From Planoprotostelium fungivorum (taxonomy: Eukaryota > Evosea > Variosea > Cavosteliida > Cavosteliaceae): a DNA stretch of 64,000 nucleotides. The translations under genes were made by a program, and so were the position numbers. Position 1 is the first letter of the stretch; each line of letters begins with the position of its first letter. Shown piece by piece: positions 57,908 through 64,000 of this stretch. The stretch lies in NCBI GenBank assembly GCA_003024175.1, contig MDYQ01000076.1, positions 43,046-107,045 of the forward strand, in the 5' to 3' direction. The notes under the pieces were generated by a model. That model did no database searches. It saw only the letters and a program-made list of their open reading frames with translations, and was not told the DNA's origin.

Positions 57908-60636
57908 ATGACCTTCTCAATAGAGAAACTATTTCACCAGAGTCCTCCAATCATTCGGGCCCTAACTGTTTGTTACAGAGGACATTCATTGAAACCGTTC
58001 TCTCCGTTACAGACAACATCTTCAGTCTCCAATCCACGGAACATCTTTCAGCTCAGAAGTGAGAAATCGAGTGATACTGCGATCTGAGAGCACACAGCGA
58101 AAGCAACAACAAATTCAGATATGGAAACCAACAGAGCAGCTTTCAAAAAGTTGTTGACTCAGAGATTCTTCGTCTGCCCTTCATTCGAGATCTATGGAGG
58201 TATCGCCGGTCTCTATGACCTCGGACCCCCAGCTACGGCCATCAAGGCTAACATCCTCAACTTCTGGAGACAGCACTTCATTCTAAACGAGAACATGCTC
58301 GAGATCGATTCCACTTGTGTTACCCCAGAGCCCGTCTTAGTGTGAGCCCTCTTTCCCTCTTCCATCTTCATACCACATTCCGTCCATATCGATCGGAGTG
58401 ATTTCAATCTCTCATCTCAGCAGTGCCTCTGGACACGTCGGTCGTTTCACCGATCTCATGGTCAAGGATCTCATCACAAGCAACTGTTTCAGAGCCGATC
58501 ACATCTTGGAAGGTATCTCATCCTCCATCCCTCGTCTTCCAGTCTCTCATCTTCATCAGATCGTCTGAAGACACTCATCGCCGCCCTCAAGCCGGAAGAG
58601 ACAGACAAGTTGAAGGAGCTGGAGGACGTCAGCGCTCAAGTGGACACGTACACCGAGAAGGAGATGGATGAGATGATCAAGAAGTACGGCGTCGTCGCCC
58701 CCGAAACCGGCAATGGACTGTCTTACCCCGAGCCATTCAACCTCATGTTCAAGACATCCATCGGCCCCACTGGAACCGTCCCCGGGTGACACATCCTCTA
58801 CACCTCATCATCATCGCAACGCATCACGCACGATCATCACGATCGATGTCCATCACGCTCATGCTCTGTGCATCACGTGGAAGACACGACTGACAGTGAC
58901 AGCTACCTCCGCCCCGAGACTGCCCAAGGAATATTTGTCAACTTCAAGAGACTTCTCGAATTCAACGGTGGTAAACTGCCATTCGCCTCCGCCCAGATCG
59001 GTCAGGCCTACCGTAACGAGATCGCCCCTCGTTCTGGTCTGTTACGTGTCCGGTGAGTAGAGGGAATAGGATATTGGCTCATTGTAGATAGAGAGTTCAC
59101 GCTGGCCGAGGTGGAGCACTTTGTCGATCCTGAGGACAAGAGCCACCCCAAGTTTGCCTCCGTTGCGAACGTTCAGATCAATGCTTTCCCCAGGGATTTG
59201 CAATTGGCAGAGAAGAAGGAGACCACTCTGATCTCCATCGGTGATGCCGTCAAGCAGGTCTGTCTTCTTTCTCTTTTTCTCTTCTCTCTTCTCTCTTCTC
59301 TTCTCTTCTCTTTCTTCTCTCTTCTTCCTCTTCTTCTCTTCTGAATTTTTACCTTCTCACGACATTGATTCTATTTTATTTCTTCTCACCTTCTGCACAG
59401 GGCATGATCAACAACGAGACGCTGGGTTACTTCATCGCCAGAGTCCACTTGTTCCTCTTGGGCTGTGGTGTCAAGCCCGACAAGCTCAGATTCAGACAGC
59501 ATCTCGCCAACGAGATGGCTCACTATGCCGCCGACTGCTGGGACGCCGAGATCCTCAACTCTTACGTGAGTCCCTCCCCCCTCCCTCCCACCCTCCTGAC
59601 TTGTACAGGGCTGGACCGAGTGTGTCGGTATCGCAGATCGATCTGCTTTCGATCTCACTGCTCACACCACATCTACAAAACAGTCCCTGACTGCCTTCGT
59701 GGAGTACAAGGATGGAGCCGTATCTTTTTTATTTCCTTTTATTCTTCATTTCTCCTCGACTCGTTGTAGAGGAACGTGGAGGTCCACACCCCCAAATTAG
59801 ACAAGGGAAAGATCGGAAAGTCTCTTGGAAAGAAGGCACAGGCCCTCACTCAGTACTTGTCCAACTTGGACAACCAAGCTGCCGCCAAGCTGGAGGCTGA
59901 TCTGAAGGAGAAGGACTCTGTACCGGTCACCCTGGGTGACGAGACGTACACCATTCAGAAGGACTTCATCTCCGGCTGGAACAAGGAGACAAAGAGGGTG
60001 ACGGGTGCACACATCACCCCCGGTGTCATCGAGCCCTCTTTCGGTATCGGCAGAATCCTCTACAGTGTATTGGAACAGTCTTACTGGTTGAGAGAGAACG
60101 ACGAGCAACGCGCGGTGAGTCATCTCATCATCATCATCTTTCACATCTCCATCTTGTCATCACCATCACCTTCTCATGATGCTCAGGTCTTGTCTCTACC
60201 TGCCGCCATCGCCCCCGTGAAGGTGTCCCTGTTACCTCTTGGTAACCGTCAGAACAACCTCACCGGACCCTTTGTGGAGCTGCTGAGCGAGTACAACATC
60301 TCTTACCGCCTCGACGACACCGGAGCCTCCATCGGTAAGAGGTACAGCAGAGCAGATGAGATCGGCATCCCCTTTGGCATCACCATCGACTTTCAAACCG
60401 AGCAGGACAAGAGCGTCACCTTAAGAGAGAGAGACTCCACCACGCAGGTTCGACTCCAGGTGAGAGATCGACACGGACACGTAGAGGATACATATAGACG
60501 ATGGAGATGCATGATGGCAGATGGTGACATGGAGACAGTTTGACGAAGTAGCCGAAGTGTTGACAAGGTTGGTGCATCACAGAATCAAGTGGGAGGACGT
60601 GCTGAACAAGTACCCGAGAGTGCAACCTCAGGCTTA
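57908..60636 (+). CDS. GARS: Glycyl-tRNA synthetase, with likely mitochondrial leader exon
   Basis: Exons 57908-58058, 58119-58341, 58424-58512, 58560-58785, 58903-59052, 59092-59257, 59401-59565, 59609-59719, 59770-60114, 60187-60459, 60539-60636. The eukaryotic dimeric class-II form is clear: [96 protein letters not shown] and the anticodon-binding C-terminus with [18 protein letters not shown]. The WHEP domain of animals is absent. The first exon opens at ATG 57908 and encodes an acid-poor leader; splicing brings it in frame with a second ATG (METNRAAF) at 58121. Two protein forms, mitochondrial and cytosolic, are therefore expected from one gene. Confidence 0.95.
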
Positions 60637-60733
60637 AGACGTCCGTGATACATTTCCACTGGATTTTATTCTTTGTTTTACAACTTGTGTTTCTGTCGAA
60701 CGTCGTCACACGATCTCGATCTCATGCATCACG

Positions 60734-62485
60734 ATGGAAGGTGCAACACGAAACGGAGTCTCTATCTTCTGGGACATGGAAAACTGTCGCGTGCCGGCGA
60801 CTGTTGAGGGTTCAATGGTAAAATGATTGGACCATTTCTTTCCATTCTGATGTCTTTCAAAGGTTGCGGGGAAATTGTTGAATTTTGCATCCAAGTTGGG
60901 GCCTATTCATCGAATCAATGGCTACGGTAATCTCACTGTAAGAGATTCTATCATGTCCACGTGTGAACGTCCTCTCCTCTTTATCTGACCGATATTAGTG
61001 CTTTCGTAAAGAGACACGAATGGAATTGATGGCTGGAGGGATAGATCTGCATGATGTTCCATCCGGAAAGCCCAACGCCGCAGACATTGCCATCATCGTA
61101 GACATGCTGTTCTATGCCATGGGTGAATCCTCCATCTCTCTGCCATCTTCTCACTCCGACAGAAAATCCCTCCTCTACCATCGTTTTGATCTCTGGCGAC
61201 GGTGATTTCTCCAATGCATTGAGCCGATTACGACAGAAAGGACATCGGATCATGATCATCAGCGCACCCTCTTCCAATCGTTCTCTAGGTCAGTCTCACC
61301 ATCACCTCCCAACATCATCGTCATCAGGATAATCATCTCACCCGGGTAGGTCACGTCTGTGATGAGATCCACGATTGGAACAAACTATTGGGCCTGCAGT
61401 ACATCAGGAATCCCTCCTTGGAAGAATCGAAATCATTCTACGACATCAGAGGAGGAGCTGATGATACGAGTGGATCGATGGTGGTGCAAAGATTGTCCTC
61501 CAGCGTGGGATTCAAGGTAATTGTCATGTTGTGTGGAGAAGTCACGCCGATCAGATGAGAGTGAAAGACATGAGAGATCACGTGATGACAAAGGGAGTCG
61601 ACGGTGATGCGGCCGATGCGATGATCGAAGGACAGATGACTGCGGGAGTGATTCGTGTATATAGACAAAATGATGAACAGTGAGGCAGGTTCATATGTCT
61701 CCCATCTCATCATCATCGCGATCGTGATCATTCATCATGATGACAAAACTAGTTGGATGCGATTGAGATCATCTTACATCGTCGTACCAAACACTGTCGC
61801 CTCCTTAGCCGATCTCGTTGCGGTACTGAACGACATGAAACACGGTAAGATACCGCACCCATCCTCTCTGACCTCCAACAGAATTATTGATCCCCCGAGC
61901 CAATCTAGTTCGTTACAAATTGAACGATCAACTCCAAGAGAACAAGATTACGAAGAGAGATTTCAATACGTTGTTGAACTTGGCACGCCAGGCCAATTTC
62001 ATCCTGCGGGAGACACCAGAGCTCACCGTATACCTCCCCTCAGGTGAAACAATAAAATGAAATAAAAGTACAACTGATGGGAGGACAGGTGAATGGGAGA
62101 CGCCAGATTTAGACAAAGTCTTCCGTGATGACTTTCGTGATGATGAGTGGGAGGATGCGGTGGATGTCCTCAATGGTCTATCGAGTGAGGAGAGGTCCAA
62201 GGTGAGTTGATCTACAACGATGTAGATGATGATCAACGGTACAGACGAATCGATATCAATTGGCGGAGAAGTTGAGATTGTACGGGAGGGAACCACTGAA
62301 GAGACTACCTATGGGACAGGTGCATCCTCTTCTTCCTCCTTCATCACTGTCGTCATCATCGCAGTCATCACCTTCATCGTCTTCTCAAAGAGGCTGAATG
62401 ATACAGTTGATGAAGTTGGTACAAGGACTGTTCAACGCTCATCTGTTTGCATTGAGAGGAAAAGAACTGGTCGACCTCAGTTGAC
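60734..62485 (+). CDS. NYN-domain and LOTUS-like RNA-binding nuclease (MARF1/Limkain-like)
   Basis: Exons 60734-60817, 60863-60937, 60999-61122, 61163-61288, 61350-61516, 61555-61679, 61753-61844, 61882-62043, 62089-62201, 62245-62319, 62407-62485; about 400 residues. The N-terminal NYN domain (PIN-like nuclease fold) has VSIFWDMENCRVP, KPNAADIAIIVDMLF and the acidic TIVLISGDGDFSNALSRL; Asp residues typical of NYN active sites are present. C-terminal segments around LIPRANLVRYKLNDQLQENK and EPLKRLPMGQLMKLVQGLF resemble LOTUS/OST-HTH RNA-binding modules. MARF1 combines NYN with several LOTUS domains and cleaves or silences RNAs in germ cells. The architecture is shorter here. This is the last gene before the subtelomeric region. 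Confidence 0.72.
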
Positions 62486-63538
62486 ATCGTATAAATCAGA
62501 CGAAACGGTGGAGGAAACACAAGGGAGACAGTCTATGACCTCATCTTCACAAATGAATCACCATCTTCGTGTCGATATACAAGAGAGATATCACGAATAT
62601 TTTGAGTAGATTGGATTGTCGTTGACAAAGACGCACAATGATTTAGACATCATTCGAGATGTGATGTTGAATCATCCACCTCGAAGTCGTCATCGTGGGG
62701 CGAGAAGGTGTCTGACGATCAATTTGTAGATGATCGGACAGAGAGACAGAGGCATCTTCACCTACATCACAGTCATCGTCAGAAACCATCGCCATCGTCT
62801 GAAATATTTCGTGTTCTTTGCAAGGTATATTCGTGGCTGTATGATTGATGAGTACTGCAAACTCCTCTCGTACAAGGAGATGGTTTCTGTCCTTGTGCAT
62901 AGCAGTGATAATGGATGCGAAAACCTTCCTGGTCACGCCCAATTTTTACCACGGGGAAAACAACTCGTTGCGCATCATCATCACGATTGCAACAAATTCA
63001 GAGAAGCAGAGGCCCTATGAATAATATCATATCCTGAGGTATGTACCATTATCAACAGTAGAGCATTGGAGGAGAGGAAATCGGTGGCCATACACATTCT
63101 CGTAGACTTTCGTCCTGCTAAATCATTACAGATCAATTCAGACAGACAAGTATAGCTAAACCATTCCAACGTGAATTACCATGATGCGTGGATTGGGTAT
63201 AGTATACATATCTACATTGAAGACATGATATGATGTCCAGAACGATCTCCTTGTCAACGACACTGATTTTGTTGCGGGTACTGGTTCTCTTCAACAATGT
63301 GAAATACGCTCGAGATGAGTTGGGATTCTTTAGTCTATGTCTTTCCCTCTCTGGTCTGGGGCGTATCTCTTTGGGCAATAAAGATCCTCTTGTCTCTGAC
63401 TATTCTTTCTCTCACAGGGGGTAGTGGTGACAGCATCTGTGAGGAGAATTGGCTCAGTCTCCCTTGACCTGGCCAAATTTGGCGCCAAAATTGACAATTT
63501 ATGGGTCTTGCAGCGAGTTTTGAGAGTGCATACCAGGC
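62486..63538. other. Subtelomeric non-genic region
   Basis: About 1 kb with no coding gene I can support. Several open frames of 60-100 codons occur but have no motifs, and no splicing links them. Base composition is similar to other spacers. Confidence 0.5.
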
Positions 63539-63615
63539 GCTCCAATGGCGGAGTGGTAAAGCCCAGCCTCTTGTTTGAGTGTCTGGCCTTTGCGCTCTCG
63601 GTTCGAGTCCGGCGG
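63539..63615 (+). other. tRNA-like element with Pol III A and B boxes
   Basis: A perfect A-box-like TGGCGGAGTGG lies at 63546-63556 and an exact B-box-like GGTTCGAGTCC at 63600-63610, spaced as in a type II (Leu/Ser) tRNA. The D arm can form. The acceptor stem does not pair (GCTCCAA against the sequence after the T arm) and the anticodon arm is irregular. So it is more likely a tRNA-derived element (SINE head or tRNA pseudogene) than a working tRNA. Confidence 0.5.
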
Positions 63616-63937
63616 AAAACCCATCTTATTTACTCACAGAAGAAAATTAGGAACAAAGAGAGAAGAAACACCAACGGCACACGCCGAGAGAGCGACGGAT
63701 TGGACAGTTCAGACTTGCAAGGATGGATTGTCTTGTATCTAAACATGCTGAGGTGAGTAAGATTGGATCATATCACAGTTTGCATATGCGCAGATGCATC
63801 AAAACACATCTAGAACTAACTAAGAATAGGACGTTATATGTATTGACGGTGAGAGCGATACTAAAGGAGGTGGGATGATTTCTAATATCATTCTTGATTT
63901 TAACCTATGGACAAAAATTGGTTGGCACAGCACAGAG

Positions 63938-64000
63938 TTTAGGGTTTAGGGTTTAGGGTTTAGGGTTTTAGGGTTTAGGGTTTAGGGTTTAGGGTTTAGG
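63938..64000 (+). repeat. Telomere repeat (TTTAGGG)n
   Basis: About nine tandem heptamers of TTTAGGG run to the window end, with one TTTTAGGG variant. The G-rich strand points to the right end, as expected for a chromosome terminus. This repeat type is typical of plants and occurs in several protist groups. Confidence 0.97.

Noticed and set aside
59720-59769. Second U12-type intron in glycyl-tRNA synthetase
   Set aside because: It begins GTATCTTTT and has a weak branch-like CTCCTCGAC, but it fits an ordinary GT-AG intron equally well; the evidence is too thin to claim.
63539-63615. Functional tRNA-Leu or tRNA-Ser gene
   Set aside because: A and B boxes are good, but the acceptor stem does not pair and the anticodon arm is irregular.
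63424-63756. 110-codon subtelomeric open frame as a protein
   Set aside because: It runs through the tRNA-like element and has no recognisable features.

Overview
The window is the right-hand end of a nuclear chromosome from a compact, intron-rich eukaryote. It ends in nine units of a TTTAGGG-type telomere repeat (63938-64000). Genes lie close together on both strands, and most are split by many very short GT-AG introns (about 35-60 bases). I spliced every gene by eye, from reading frame, splice sites and conserved motifs. The gene set suggests a free-living protist: a seven-helix receptor fused to a phosphatidylinositol phosphate kinase, TOM1/TOM3-like membrane proteins, an EED-like Polycomb subunit, an SPX-EXS phosphate exporter and a WSC-domain mucin. 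Amoebozoa is my best guess, because receptor-PIP kinase fusions are known there and in oomycetes, but the sequence does not prove it.

Region 1-3188 holds tandem, nearly identical TOM1/TOM3-like genes broken by a one-base gap at 2305. Region 3410-8881 has phosphoglycerate kinase, a DnaJ membrane protein, a secreted Cys-rich protein and malate dehydrogenase. Region 9022-24128 holds three members of a divergent homeodomain-like family (9022, 15643, 20996). Among them lie NUBPL-like ATPase, CHMP6/VPS20, an unrecognised repetitive protein, EED/ESC, enoyl-CoA hydratase, a small membrane protein and TYW2.

Region 24300-34539 holds phosphatidylserine synthase (with an apparent AT-AC minor-class intron), an EEF1A-methyltransferase-like protein, NAD-glycerol-3-phosphate dehydrogenase, an SPFH protein, an XPR1-type exporter (containing a second gap with duplicated flanks) and a mitochondrial cupin. 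Region 34858-48344 holds a single-pass membrane protein, the receptor-PIP kinase and an ~2.7-kilo-residue WSC/Thr-Glu-repeat surface protein. Region 48577-62485 holds bL12m, cysteine synthase, PH-C2-RasGAP, a small membrane protein, two neighbouring riboflavin-pathway genes, glycyl-tRNA synthetase with a likely mitochondrial leader, and an NYN-LOTUS protein. The last 1.5 kb before the telomere has no convincing protein gene but carries a tRNA-like Pol III promoter element.

Most genes are housekeeping and independent. Functional links are lipid and phosphoinositide metabolism (phosphatidylserine synthase, G3P dehydrogenase, receptor-PIP kinase, SPX exporter), the riboflavin pair, and possible cell-surface or signalling roles (WSC mucin, TOM1-like, RasGAP).
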